Shown: positions 45,547 to 56,670 of the stretch, piece by piece
Layout of the letters: each line of letters opens with the position of its first letter
Position numbering within the stretch: the stretch's first letter is position 1
Assembly: GCA_030068145.1 (NCBI GenBank)
Contig: JAPJBO010000086.1
Location: forward strand, 67,001-131,000
Source of the DNA: Diplonema papillatum
Taxonomy: Eukaryota; Euglenozoa; Diplonemea; Diplonemida; Diplonemidae
Reading direction: 5' to 3'
Length of the DNA stretch: 64,000 nt
The notes under the pieces: generated by a model
What the model was told of the DNA's origin: nothing
What the model saw: the letters and a program-made list of their open reading frames with translations, nothing else
Database searches by the model: none
Made by a program: the position numbers and the translations under genes

Positions 45547-45575
45547 GCTATAAGACGCAGACAGCGTCTTATAGC
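45547..45575 (+). other. perfect 12-bp-stem hairpin after the kinesin gene
   Basis: GCTATAAGACGC, loop AGACA, GCGTCTTATAGC. It lies 49 bp after the stop codon in the probable 3' UTR. Upstream of it, 45510-45545 is a dispersed segment (GTACTA..CAACCTCGCGGGTTGCC) related to 19687-19715 and 56817-56840. Confidence 0.85.
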
Positions 45576-46029
45576 ACGCACATACGAAGAACCGAACGCC
45601 TTATGGGTTATAAAAGGCTAAGCTGCTTACGACGAAAAGCGACTGCGTCCCGGATGTCGTTGGCGGGGATGATGTGTGGGAGGGATGAAACTGCGTGTGC
45701 GCAGCCTGCTCCACGGTACACGGGCCGGATGGTACGGCCATGTGCTAGATGAGGGGGTGTTAAAACGCCCACTCATCCTTGATGATGTGTGCAGGGGGGG
45801 GCTGGGGCATGTGATTGAGGGTGTGAGCAGTGGGGGGACAAGTTTGGGTGGGTCGGCGTGTCACTAACGAGGTTTTGAAGCGATGATACACGGGATTCTC
45901 CGCGAAAGCTGGTCTCGCCGGTCCTGAAGTTTCCACCGCTTGACGAGTCGTGCAGCACAACGATCAAGCTTTTCCGCAACAAGTCTGATGAACTGCTCCT
46001 GCGTCATTTCGCAGCAGAAAAGAACGAGA

Positions 46030-46190
46030 AGAGGGTGTTTGGGACCCTCGGCAACGCAGTTGAAAAGCAATTCCCATCACCCTTGACACCATCTTGACCA
46101 CTTCCTGCGGCTTCACGTCCGTTGGTTCCTGTAGCTTCTGCTTTGCGCCAGTGCCCCTTGTTGCGTTCATGCGACTTCGGGTCCGTCAGC
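46030..46190 (-). pseudogene. OTU-like GDGNC relic (copy 2)
   Basis: Minus-strand frame with GQDGVKGDGNCFSTAL, related at DNA level to 24330-24430. The motif matches the catalytic cysteine loop of OTU proteases. No other OTU motif could be found, and stops lie close on both sides. Confidence 0.3.
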
Positions 46191-46237
46191 TCAGAACTTC
46201 GTCACGCAAATAAGCGACCTCCTGCCCAGGGAGCCTG

Positions 46238-46450
46238 TCAGGACCCGATGCGCTTAACGTCATCCACGAAGGCATCAGGCTCACTCTGCAAAGCGGCGTA
46301 CACACCGTTCGCGTCCAGAGGTCCGACGACTGCGCCTTCTCGGCCGAGCAGCAGTAGCAGGCGCGCTTTTTTCGCATTTTTTCCTTGCTCCAAAATCCTG
46401 CACCCGGTTTTGCGCGCGAGGGCGGACTTGTCGTCGTTGTCATGCGCAGC
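46238..46450 (-). pseudogene. minus-strand coding relic, 71 open codons
   Basis: Reading the minus strand, a GC-rich frame gives ALARKTGCRILEQGK, ARLLLLLGREGAVVGPL and DANGVYAALQSEPDAFVDDV, ending KRIGS and TGA. Composition looks like real protein, unlike its neighbours. The frame is closed upstream by TAA at 46451-46453, and no start is evident. After two stops the same frame reads SELTDPKSHERNKGHWRK and then GDGNCFSTAL (about 46030-46195), so both may belong to one broken gene. Function unknown. Confidence 0.35.
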
Positions 46451-49400
46451 TTACGGGGACCGCGGAATCGGGCTCTGCGCCGCGCTCGGTACCGTGAATC
46501 GCACCCGGACCGTTCACGAAGGCCCTGTCGTGGTACCAAACGATCCTGCACCTACTATCCGATACCAAGTAGATGCTCTATTCCAACTCTCTCTCTCTAA
46601 CTCTGCGGGAAGGTCAAGCCGGTAGCGACGACCACGAGAACACATGCAAGTGCGTGGGGAGTGAGGCCCTGGGACTGCTACGACGTGTCTACTTCCGATT
46701 TACCCGACCCACCTGACGGTAGAGGCCTTCGTTTTTCGACTTGGTTGGACGTGTTCTCTCTCTATTTTTTTTTCGGGGAGAAATTCTGGGGTTCATCCTG
46801 TGGCAATTTGCGTCGTTCAGCAGGTCCAAAAAATAAAGAAAGATATTGCATTCGACCATGCATGCTTCAACATTCTGGTGTCCCAATTTGTGTCAACCCA
46901 CGAGTTTTAGTCTCTGTTGGTGCTCTTACCCAAATGCAACGTTTTAAAAAGTAGTAAAATAATGAACGCCTTTTCACAGGCAACCGACTGAGCTGAGCGA
47001 CGTTTCCGCCGAAATACTGAGAGCTTTCGAGACACGCATCTTTCAGTTCATCCTCTTCTCCCTTCTTCGTTTCCTCGGTTGGGCACCCCAAAAGAGATGG
47101 GTTTCGGCTTGTGAATCACAGAGCCCGAGGGTGCTCGATTTCGTGTTTGACCTTTTCAGCTGCCTGCTTCGCTGCGATGCAGCTATCGCCACGTGTGCTT
47201 GCTCTGTTCGATGCTAGGTGCTACATGATGTTGAGAACGACTGGCTATACTGATCAGGTGATCTCGAGCTGGTGATATCCAGGGGCAGACTGAATGCACG
47301 TTCCCTGGCCTCCGCTGAACCGAAAATTTCTGTTTGAGAAAACATGTTTTTGTTTTTTTGCCGGTCCCAACCCTGAGACGATCAAACCACATTTAAAGCG
47401 AGCCTTCATTCCTTTGAAAAATGCTTCAAAACCCCGGGTTCTTTGCTGAATTCACCAAAGCGTCGAGAGATTCCGGAAGATTTCCTTCTCCTTCATCCGT
47501 ACATTTTCCCCTTTCATCCGGATGCACAAGACGGACTTTCCTGTGTTCTGGGTGGTCCTGGCTGTGACGAGCTACGAATGGCCGCCTGACAAACTAGACT
47601 CACACCGCCGTCCTGTATAGAGGCAGGTTCCATGCTGATGGACGCTTAGTGTTCGTGGCTTAAAGAACCGACACACCGTGTGATAAGACACGATGCGGTA
47701 TCAGTCTGTCCCTGTTTCTTCGAAGAAGACTTGGTGCTTCAGACAGCGTCAACCATGCATGAGAGGCAGTGTACTAAGATATATCCTCCCAAGGCATTCC
47801 CTGGCGTTTTTCCCCCCCCACGACGAGCATCCGCTTGTGTCCAGTTGAGATCCGGGCTACGTGCTTCTGCACTGCCAATCGTTCTTTCTTACAGAACCTC
47901 CCCCCCACAGCCCCCGCCCCGCCTCCAGTGTCAACCGAATTAAAGCACCAGCTCCCTCACAGCTATACGCGTGAGTGATGCTCCAGTGTAGCTTTCGGTA
48001 GGCAATAAAGGGGTGGATTTGACATATTCCTCAGCACATTCGACGAAGAGAGAGCAGAGGGTTTTCCTGATCCCAGCTATATAAGATAATCACGGCCGGG
48101 AGCGAGTGAGTGCCCGAACCATTTACATGGAAATAGAAACAGGCCGCTTCTGGTCCAGGAACGTGGCGGTCAACCACAGCTTGCAAAGCTTGAGTCGGAG
48201 GCAGCACACAGTGCCACAACCCCGTCCGCTCTGCCCTGTGGCTGACCGTCTCGACGAGCTTGTGTTCAGCGCAAGCGCCAAGCCCCAAGGTGCGCCACGC
48301 CTTGATGCTTTAGCTTGGGAAATCGGTAGCCACTTGACCTGTAGGCCCGTGTCTCTGCAGTACCGCCGAACACGTGAAGCTTGGCTCCCGTGTAGCAGGC
48401 TTTCCCTGGTACCGTTTACACAAGAAATAAATGTCGCAGTCGTCGAGACCGGACGCTCACACTTGTTGCGATAGTGAGGAGCCGTCAGCTTGCTGATGAG
48501 TACCACACGCTTCCTTGAGCATCTCTTGCAGGTGCTTATTCAAAAAAAAAAAAAAAGATGAAGTACTGCGCTCCAAAAAAAAAAAGAAGAAACCTACCAA
48601 TGCCACAGTTTGCAGCGATCAACGGTCTGGATGGCCTCGGCACAGAAACCGCAAGCACGTTTTGAGGCAAACTCGACCTTCTGTCATTGCCGTCCGATGG
48701 CACGAGGACATTGCAGCCGTTTCGACCCCGAGAAATTCGCAGCGAACCATTGAGGAAGACACGTTCACCCAACCCGCTTCCAGAGAGTCAGTAACGACGA
48801 GCAACAACAAGAAATGGTTTACCGCCATAGGTTTTGACGTCGTCACCTGCACAACGGATGAGAAACATTTGAGAACCTTTGCTGTGAGATTCACTTGGGA
48901 GATGGCATAAAGCATGGGAGTTTACTTCCACGCGTGTGACTGTCCGCCACAATTGGACATTCCGTGCTGAGCACACAGAGTTAACATGCAGTTTACTTCC
49001 ACGTGAACACAAACGTGATTGAAACCGCCACGACTTGGCACAAGAAAAGCTGTCGGCGCTCCGCGCCACATGTTCAGACATCTTTGTGCATTGGGTTCAG
49101 ACCGTGAGAAGGCGGGTTGGTTGACGAACCCCCAATAGAACTGTTGCTGAGTACAGATGCACTCATGCAGGAAGTAGTTCCGGAACGGTGGTCGTCACTA
49201 ACGAGGCCAACGGAAAGAACGTGTGCAGGAAATTCCCACCACTCTGAGAGGTTTGTATCGTACAGACGCGAAGAACAAGAACGGTTGCTTTGTAATTGCC
49301 ACCGTTGCTTCACAAGGATGTGCAGAGGGGAGGGTGGCAAAGCATGGAGAAAGGGGGGAGAGGTTGTATTCACGAGCAATCTTCCCCCCTCGAAGGAACG

Positions 49401-49689
49401 TATCAGGAGCACCAGCTGCACATGAGAAACGTACACGGCATTAACCAACAATTGCAAGCTAGTCGAGAAAACGTTTTCTCTAACCCAGAGAGAGGTTTCT
49501 CCTTCATCATTGATCAATTGAGCCTGTTATTTCGTTCATCAGTGCATGAGCCCATCTCCGGAAATGCTCTTTGGGCAAAATGCAGCATATCCCCTCCGCG
49601 AAAAACTGGTTTCGCGGGCCAGGATACAGCGAATCCTGACTGGAGTGGGTGCTAGAAGAAAAAAGGCCCATCGTTCCCTCTTTATAATA

Positions 49690-51290
49690 AGAGTCGATGC
49701 CAAAAGGGGGGGGGGGGTTTGGGCGGAAAAATCCCCGCATAGTTCACCAGGGTCTGACGGGTACTGAGGCCCCATACCCTTCCTAAAACATCATTCTGCG
49801 TTCAAATACGCCCTCAGAAGCCTCCGGAGAGCCTTCTATGATGTCCCAAATGCGATTTTGTGGGTTTTTAGGGGGTCCCCCCGTCTGCTGGCCGTAAACC
49901 GCCATAGAAGACACATATGCAACCTGATGCTGGGTCGCTCCTCGGAGCAAAATCTCGGCCTAAACACACGTTTTCGGCGTTCTCTATCATTCTCCAGGTG
50001 CATTCGACCCTCGGACTTCATAAATTATCTCGCTTACAGGTGTTCCGGGGTGTGCAAAAACAAGGCGAATGGACCCTACAGACCGTACCACGCCCTGCCT
50101 GTCTATACAGGCTTTGGGGTCGAATTGCGCCGCCTTGGCGCCATGTGCACCGTTTTGGTCTCGTTTGTGCTGCTTTGGGATCCACTAAGAACTCTGGTCT
50201 GATTTGCGGGACGCTTTGCTCGGTTTTGGTGCCCACTTTCACCGTTCAAAGTGCATCCAGTGGTGAAGACTTTGCGCCGAAGCTGGAGAGGAAGCGACCC
50301 AGTAGGCACCACTTCACCGTGAGCGGGTCTCGGAACAGGACTCAAACTGGCCCAGGTGATACTGCCGACCATGGCGGGTGTGTGCGCCACACAGTTTGTC
50401 TGACCAAGCTCACTGCTGCCACACATCCCTCGGGTCATGTGCCGCCTGTGCAAAGTCATCCAGCGAGAAGCACTTTGCAGCCATGGGTGAGAAAGGTGCC
50501 AGAAGGGAAGACATTGCCAGGAAAGCTCTGAAAGCCTGCCCTGAAAGCGGTGAAGCCTGCTTCAAAATCATGAAGTGAACGCGTCGTAGTCAACCGCTTC
50601 GACGACGATTGAGAACGGCTGATGATCGCCTGTTACTTAACGCTTGTCCTACTTCGTTCACCAAGCCTTGCAGAATCACCAGAATAGCATAACATGATGC
50701 AGGTAGAAGCCTGAACAGGCCTTAGAACAGTGAAAGTGGGCGCCAAAACCGAGGAAAGCGTCCCGCAAATCAGACCAGAGTTCTTAATGGACCCCAAAGC
50801 AGCACAACCGAAGCCCGAAACGGTGGATGTGGCGCCAAAGCCGGTGCAATTTGACCCCAAAGCCTGTATAGACAGGCAGGGCGTAGTTCGGTCTGTCCCC
50901 AATGCAGGGGGCCATTCTCCTTATCTTTGCACGTCCCGGAACACCTGTGAGTGAAAGAAACCACGAACCCCGAGGGTCGAATGCGCCTGGAGAGTGCTAG
51001 AGAACGCCGAAAACGTGTGTTTGGGCTGGGATCTTGCACAGAGAAGCGACCCAGCTTCAGGTTGCATATGTTTCTACTATGGCGGTTTACGGCCAGCAGA
51101 CGGGGGGACCCCCTAAAAACCCACAAAATCGCATTTGGGACATCATAGAAGGCTCTCCGGAGGCTTCTGAGGGCATATTTGAACGCAGAATGATGTTTTA
51201 GGAAGGGTATGGGGCCTCAGTACCCGTCAGACCCTGGTGAACTATGCGGGGATTTTTCCGCCCAAACCCCCCCCCCCCCCTTTTGGCATC
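49690..51290. mobile_element. foldback element with ~560-bp inverted arms
   Basis: The left arm, about 49690-50247 (CGATGCCAAAAGG to GCCCACTTTCACCGTTC), is the reverse complement of the right arm, about 50725-51290 (GAACAGTGAAAGTGGGC to CCTTTTGGCATCG), with roughly 85-90% identity and small gaps. A ~480-bp spacer (50248-50724) separates them. Shared landmarks include CCCGTCTGCTGGCCGTAAAC, CAAATCAGACCAGAGTTCTTA and GCCTGTATAGACAGGCAGGGCG, itself a small palindrome. No transposase motif was seen in the spacer or arms and no clear target duplication was found, so it is likely non-autonomous. Confidence 0.9.
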
Positions 51291-51708
51291 GTACCATATG
51301 TTTACATTGCGAACTGCAGACACCCCCCGGCCTTTTTCCTCGCCCATCCACCCTTCTGGATCCCAGACCCCCCCGCGAGTTATTCTTTTTTTTACGCTCC
51401 CCCGGTTCTCTGGCGCGAAGTGCCCAACGGGTCCTTGTTTTCCGGTTTCCTTTTTTTTTCCCCCTCCCCGCCCTTTCTCAAGCACCAAACTTTAAGAAAG
51501 TCAAACGACGGGAGTCGCCTTTCCTCGGTCCCTTCGACTGCAGCTTCGCGAGCGGTTGAAACGCGGAGAAGCCCGAGCGCGACGGGTTTTGGACAGCATC
51601 GTCAGCGGGAGCGACGCCGGCGTGCTGCCCAGCGAGGGCCGGCCGCGGCGCCGGAGCCGCGGGGGGAGCGAAAACGCCTGATGCCGCATCGTGTCTCGTC
51701 GCACGGTG

Positions 51709-51730
51709 TGTCGGTGCTGCTTTTTTTCAG
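51709..51730 (+). promoter_or_regulatory. pyrimidine tract and AG before the LYR gene
   Basis: GTCGGTGCTGCTTTTTTTCAG lies 142 bp before the start codon with no ATG in between. It is similar in position and form to the sites before the kinesin and phosphatase genes. Confidence 0.45.
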
Positions 51731-51872
51731 TTGCGCCGGCAAATCAACCATCAGAGGCACAGGACACCCCGAAGAAGAGAAGCCCCTTGAATTGGTGGTG
51801 TTGCGGTGCGGTGACGCCAGGGGTAAGGAGAAGGGGCGGGGGGGGGGGGGTGAGGCAGAGGGCCCCCTCACA

Positions 51873-52499
51873 ATGGCGCGACCCATACGCCGGGGGCTGT
51901 ACCGGTCTCTGTTGAAGATGGCTAAGGAAGTCGACGGCCATGAGTTAGTGCCGTTCTTCTACCTCAGCAACTCGCTGCGGAAGTTCGTGTCGAACGACCT
52001 CAGCGATCTCGTCGGGGATCGGCTCGCCAACCTCGAACAAGAAGGCGGCATGATCAACCTCGTCAGAGACTTCGCAAGAAAAGACCCCGCTGCCAATGAC
52101 ATCGCGATGGGCTTCGACGCCTTGCGCCGAATGAACATCTGGGTTGACATGGTTCGCTGTGAATTGACACCCTTCCAGCCCGGGGATGTTGTCCAGCACA
52201 GGTCGCTCGGGGAAGTGGGTGTCGTGCTGAAGGCTTACGACAAGTGTACGATGGAAAAGGCTTGGATCCAGCGCAACATCGGATCCGAGACGCACCCGTT
52301 CTTGAAGGAGCCGTGGTTCGATATCCTCCTAGACCAGAAGTACGGCGGCTACATCCGCTTCGGGGCGAGGCGCAACCACTTTGTGGTGAAGCAATCCGTC
52401 AAACACGCGCTGCTGTGGTCAGAGGGGTGGGTCTACGATGAAAAAGGCGGGCGGTACTCGCCCCCAGATCCGGCAGACCGTGACAAGAAGAAGACTTGA
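51873..52499 (+). CDS. LYR-motif protein fused to a YccV/HspQ-like domain
   Basis: 208 aa. The N-terminus (RRGLYRSLLKMAKEV, residues 6-20) has the LYR signature used by mitochondrial Fe-S and respiratory-assembly factors to bind acyl-carrier protein, followed by helical sequence. The C-terminal part (about 105-185) matches the YccV/HspQ-like fold: FQPGDVVQHRSLGEVGVVLK, a KAWIQRN stretch, PWFDILLD and GGYIRFGARRNHF. In bacteria HspQ (YccV) is a small stress protein that affects Lon proteolysis and binds hemimethylated DNA. In eukaryotes the domain occurs in FBXO21. The frame is open upstream to 51237, but the first ATG after the acceptor is 51873. A mitochondrial or proteostasis adaptor is likely by inference. 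Confidence 0.78.
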   Translation: MARPIRRGLYRSLLKMAKEVDGHELVPFFYLSNSLRKFVSNDLSDLVGDRLANLEQEGGMINLVRDFARKDPAANDIAMGFDALRRMNIWVDMVRCELTPFQPGDVVQHRSLGEVGVVLKAYDKCTMEKAWIQRNIGSETHPFLKEPWFDILLDQKYGGYIRFGARRNHFVVKQSVKHALLWSEGWVYDEKGGRYSPPDPADRDKKKT

Positions 52500-54232
52500 A
52501 GCCTGATCCCTCCTGGCAGATGTTGCCGCGGTGCTGGTGTACCCTTCCAAACACGCGTGGCAACGGCTAAAACGTGACTTTATGGCAAGATAAACGCTCC
52601 GAAGAAACCAGCGCGATGCATATTGTGCGCTGGATGAGCAGCTGACGTGGCTTGGCGTGAATCATCACGTTTCTACTCTAACAAACCCGCCCGACCAGCC
52701 GCAACAGAATCCCGGTGACATTCGTTATGCCTGGTGACGTCGCATGTGCGTCCTCCTTGACGGGCACTCACTCTCCAGCGTTTCGTGTGTAAAGGTGGAA
52801 CTTCTCACCTCGGCCTTGTTCGAGCCAGCCGCTTTGCTGTCTCGACCTTTGTTGTGCTCACTTGCGAGCAGAAAAACGGCGAACCAAGCCATTCCGCTAG
52901 ACTCGCGCTACTTGCTTAAAACCCCGTTGCTGCTTCATGTGGTGACAACGGAGACAACGGACGAGCCTTCTAAAATAAATACCCGTGGCAGTGCAGTCTT
53001 TTCGGGAGGCGAGCAAGATTGAGAGCGTGAAGCGTCCGGTTCCTCCGCTCAGCGATGCCTACCTCTTCGTGCCAGGTATTATCCTACTTGCGGAACTCGA
53101 GAAGCCAGATGTGTGTCCTTCGCGTCTTTCTTAGGCACTTTTCTGCGGTTCGTTCTCCATCAGGATTGTCTGTTGCCTCGATTGCCCGACAACTGTCCAC
53201 AGCTCTATTTGTATCGTGGGTGGTAGGTAGCCCTTTCAAGCCTTTAACGCTGTGCAAAAGCACCGTCCAAAGGCTCGCATGCAAATTAGTCCTTTCCTCA
53301 ATCGCAAGAGCTGAGCCTGCTGCTCCGCATCTTTCTCCTTCCTGAGGGTCTGTGCAACGGCGCCCGATTATATTTCCCGTCCCTATCTGCTCGATCGAAA
53401 GAAAGAAAGGGGTAAAACAAAAGAATGTACGGCGGCTGCTGCCCCACCACGAAAGAAAAGTAACCAAAGCGAAATAAAGGACATTTCGCCCGAGATCGCG
53501 GGTTCTCTTTCCCCAACGACGATGCTGAAAAGAGGGCAGGCGAAAGCGCTTGTTGTTGATTGGTTAAGCAGAACGACCATACCCGACCGATTCCGCTCAG
53601 GCATTGCTCTGCATGCGGATGCATGAGAAACCCACGAGCATGCGTTTTCTCTCCCGGTCGTGCCGGAAGAAAGCAGCCCGATGCTTGAGTTATTTGGTGA
53701 AGTAGAAGACTAGCCCCTTGCTAGCATCCGTCACGCATGAAAGGCAGCGTTCTAGCTATACATTAAGCTAAGGTTTCCCAACTGACCGAGGGGAAGCATG
53801 TGGAACATTTGTTTTGAGCGAATACATTGTCTCGCTTGAAAAGCACGTTCGCTTCGTGAAAGCAGCGCCCCGTGGCTCGGTTAGTTACGAGCCACAACCC
53901 GACCCCCCCCCCTCTTTTTTAAAGTTGTTGTGCTCGCACCGGAACGGGAGCGAAAAGTCCTTGTCCACAGGACCTAACTTTGGACTGGTGCTGCGTTCAC
54001 GGGCGTCTCTCCCACCAAGTATCGAGTTCCCAGAAGCTGCGTTCTAGGAGCGTGGTATTGACCTGCCTTATAAAGGCAAAGAAGCTCAGGTACTATCTGG
54101 CTGCTCTTGAGCGGGATGCAAACGAGTCGCCACGCCAATTGCCCAAGAGCAACACTGCAGACAGCGGAGAGAAATATCCTCGACACGTAGGTACGTTAAA
54201 AAGCAATGGATGATATCTAAACCTGTCAATGA
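52500..54232. other. intergenic region, nothing coding seen
   Basis: No open frame with coding composition. A segment near 53700-53790 resembles 47710-47790 and 19075-19150. Confidence 0.45.
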
Positions 54233-54338
54233 ACACAATTGGTGGACAAGTCTGGTGCCAGCGCCCGCGGTGATTCCGGCACCAAAATAGCGTATATTAA
54301 ATGCTGCTGCTGCTGTTAAAAGCTCGTAGTTGGATCCA
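54233..54338 (+). pseudogene. 18S rRNA fragment (530 loop to V4 start)
   Basis: ACACAATTGGTGGACAAGTC, then TGGTGCCAGC, GCGGTGATTCC, AATAGCGTATATTAAATGC and TGCTGCTGCTGTTAAAAGCT plus CGTAGTTGGATCC follow the universal small-subunit rRNA sequence. Substitutions and 1-2-nt indels hit invariant positions of the 530 loop, so this is a relic. The TGCTGCTGCTGTTAAA helix resembles Euglenozoa. Confidence 0.9.
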
Positions 54339-55341
54339 TAGTTGACGTCTTTCTGAATTCGATGACGCAGCCGCTTCCGGCGATGATACAGGTAGCCCTC
54401 AAGGGTTGCTTCCCGACGAGTCCCCTTCGGACCAGCCCACCTGGGTTGCAGCTGTTTCTGGCCAACCCACGCGTTGTTGCATACACTTCCCCATACACTG
54501 TCGCTGCGCCAGCAATCGATTTTCTCCGCATTCGCCGTAAGGGATGCAAAGGAGTGTTTTCTCGCCTCGTGAACACCAGTAGAGGTGTGGCTATCAGGGA
54601 TGTAGGAATAGACGAGTCCTCCACCATGATTATACGCCTCCTGCCCACTGCAACCGCCTGTCTATTCGTGTTCTCATCTGGTGCCATCGTTCACTCACGC
54701 TCCTCTCATTCGTGCTACTTATATCCGCAGACTTGACAGCTAGCGTCAAACACAAGGGGTCAAACGCGCTACGTCCTCGTAAGGTAAAGCGTTTACTACA
54801 ATCATTGGGCTAGGGGTGTGAGTCGCGATTGGACAATTTTTGGATCTCTCCATCACTCCAGGATCCCGGCTTAAGAGGGTTCATACCCAAGGGTAAACGT
54901 AAACAACACACCCCTTGCCAGCAAATACCTCGACGGTACACGCAGAAATGTAACGAGAACGAGGCTCAGGCCTCGTGACTTGAGAACGAGGCTCAGGCCT
55001 CGTGACTTGGGCGAGAGCATCGATGTTCAACAGTCCCACGAGAACCCCCGGAGATGCGCATCAGAAAACAGACCTGTAGAAACCGGAAATGGCATCCGAT
55101 CATGAGTTCTAGGTGCGACCTTCTAATCCACAAGAAAAGCAGGTGTCCGCGCAGGGGGACAACTTTGCCGACGGACAACGAGGACATTCAGTCGCACATA
55201 CAACATCTGGCTGAACCTCGCAAAACAAACAAACAAACAAACGCTAAAAGGTCGAAAACACCAATCTGTACGTACCCACGGGATCAACGGAAACACAAAA
55301 CCAATTCTATTTAGAGCCACTACCCAAGGGCCGGTGTCGAC
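54339..55341. other. intergenic region with tandem small hairpins
   Basis: No gene is called. A 124-codon frame (54362-54736) lacks GC3 bias and recognisable domains. A CAAACAAACAAACAAA run lies near 55220-55240. Confidence 0.4.
54959..55003 (+). repeat. two tandem copies of a 7-bp-stem hairpin
   Basis: ACGAGGC-TCAG-GCCTCGT occurs at 54959-54976 and again at 54986-55003, in a 27-bp direct repeat GAACGAGGCTCAGGCCTCG. It lies about 340 bp before the next start codon. Confidence 0.9.
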
Positions 55342-56670
55342 ATGACCCGCTTAGCCAAGCTAAAGCAGGAGGTCGCGGCGCGCTACGTGGCGCCGGAGAC
55401 GCGGCAGCCTCCGGCGCTCGCACTCGACGACCTGCGGGCCACGTTGAAGGCAACCCGGGGCTTGAAGGACCCCGACAAGGCGCCCCCGCCGCACCTACCC
55501 CCCGCTGCCGCGGCCGCCAACGAAAGGCGGGGCGCCGACGAACGGCTGGAGGACCCGGGCGACGAGGGCAGCGATGTGGTGAGCGTGTCGAACGGAAGCG
55601 GAGACGAGGACGCCGCCGGGACCGGCGGCCAGCCGCGGCGTGCCGTCTCCGGAGCGTCGCGGCCGGTCGGGTTGTCGAACGAAGGGGAGGCATCCGACAG
55701 CGGGTCGACGGAGCTCAACAAAAGCACCGACTCCGGGCAGGAAGAGGCGATCGGGCAGTGCTCGGGACTGAACGAGCGGAGCGCCGGGGCGATGGGCGAG
55801 ACGCGGGAAGGCACGTCGGCTGGGAAGGTGCTCGCCGGATTGGAGTCGCGCGAGCGGCAGCTGCTGACGAGGCAGGCTTCGCTCGAACGGGAGAAGCGGG
55901 CGCTGCAGGAGGAGATGCGCGCGGCGCAGCGGCAGGTGCGTATCGAGAAGACCGCAGGGGCCGCCGCCGCGGCCCACCCCCGAAGGCCACCGCGGCCGGC
56001 CGCGGCGCCGGCCGCGGCCGGCGGGGCGGCGCCCGAGCAGGCGGAGTCGGGGAGGTTCCGGAAGCTGCAGGAAAAAGCGGCCTCCGCATACCCGCGCGAC
56101 GCCCGCTTCAAAGCCTGGGCCCCGCGCATCGGGAGCGCCGGGCCGAGGCCCCGCGCAGACGAGCACCACGGCATCATCTACTCCACGCCGCCCGCCGAGC
56201 CTTCGTTGGCCCACACGCAAAGCGCGCCCGCCAGTTCCCTCCGCCGGCGGATCACCCGCACGTCCGCAGCGCAAGACGCACGGACAACGTTCCCGCCGCA
56301 CATGGTGGGCGGCACCCCGGGTTTGTCGCATGAAGCTCAGCTCGCCATGCAGAGCCTCGGGCTCACTGAGTACCTTCAAAACGCGGCCCCGGCCCTCGCC
56401 GCGAAGTCCGCGGCCGGCCGCTTCCCGCCGGCGCCCGCCCAGAACCGGTCGCTCGACCAGCTGCTGTCGTCGTACCGCGTCGGCAACCCGCAGGCGGCCG
56501 ACGTGCTCTCGTCGTCGGGCACGCCGGCCGAGTTCTTGTTCCCCGCAGACGAGTCGCTGTGGTCGTCGTTCAAGAGCCGGTACGGCAGATGGTTCTTCGC
56601 TTTCGGCGTCGTGGGCATGCTCGTCTTCCGCCGACTCATTCGCCAGCTATGGATCGACGGCTTCGGATGA
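55342..56670 (+). CDS. unrecognised tail-anchored coiled-coil protein
   Basis: 442 aa, single exon, strongly GC-rich. The N-terminal third is low-complexity and acidic or serine-rich. About residues 170-200 form a charged helix, probably coiled coil (LESRERQLLTRQASLEREKR, ALQEEMRAAQRQVRIEK). An alanine/proline segment follows, then a more ordered region (about 235-400; RFRKLQEKAASAYPRDARFK, AMQSLGLTEYLQNA). The C-terminus has one hydrophobic helix (WFFAFGVVGMLVF, about 416-428) with RRLIRQLW and only about 14 residues after it. That is a tail-anchor arrangement with a basic flank, as on ER, mitochondrial outer membrane or peroxisomes. No family recognised. The start is the only ATG near the frame's beginning. 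Confidence 0.75.
   Translation: MTRLAKLKQEVAARYVAPETRQPPALALDDLRATLKATRGLKDPDKAPPPHLPPAAAAANERRGADERLEDPGDEGSDVVSVSNGSGDEDAAGTGGQPRRAVSGASRPVGLSNEGEASDSGSTELNKSTDSGQEEAIGQCSGLNERSAGAMGETREGTSAGKVLAGLESRERQLLTRQASLEREKRALQEEMRAAQRQVRIEKTAGAAAAAHPRRPPRPAAAPAAAGGAAPEQAESGRFRKLQEKAASAYPRDARFKAWAPRIGSAGPRPRADEHHGIIYSTPPAEPSLAHTQSAPASSLRRRITRTSAAQDARTTFPPHMVGGTPGLSHEAQLAMQSLGLTEYLQNAAPALAAKSAAGRFPPAPAQNRSLDQLLSSYRVGNPQAADVLSSSGTPAEFLFPADESLWSSFKSRYGRWFFAFGVVGMLVFRRLIRQLWIDGFG

Larger units (their letters stand above)
45576..49689. other. intergenic region, relics and dispersed repeats
   Basis: No intact gene. It holds a minus-strand coding relic (46030-46450), a segment near 46590-46650 related to 59600-59655 and 21620-21660, a segment 47545-47700 of the family at 860 and 12640, an A-run near 48541 and a segment at 49505-49575 related to 60950 and 61690. 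Confidence 0.45.

Noticed and set aside
53814..54736. Several 70-125-codon frames
   Set aside because: They overlap an 18S rRNA relic or lack coding composition.
55495..56379. 294-codon minus-strand frame opposite the tail-anchored protein gene
   Set aside because: Antisense shadow of a GC-rich gene; its codon pattern follows from the + strand reading.
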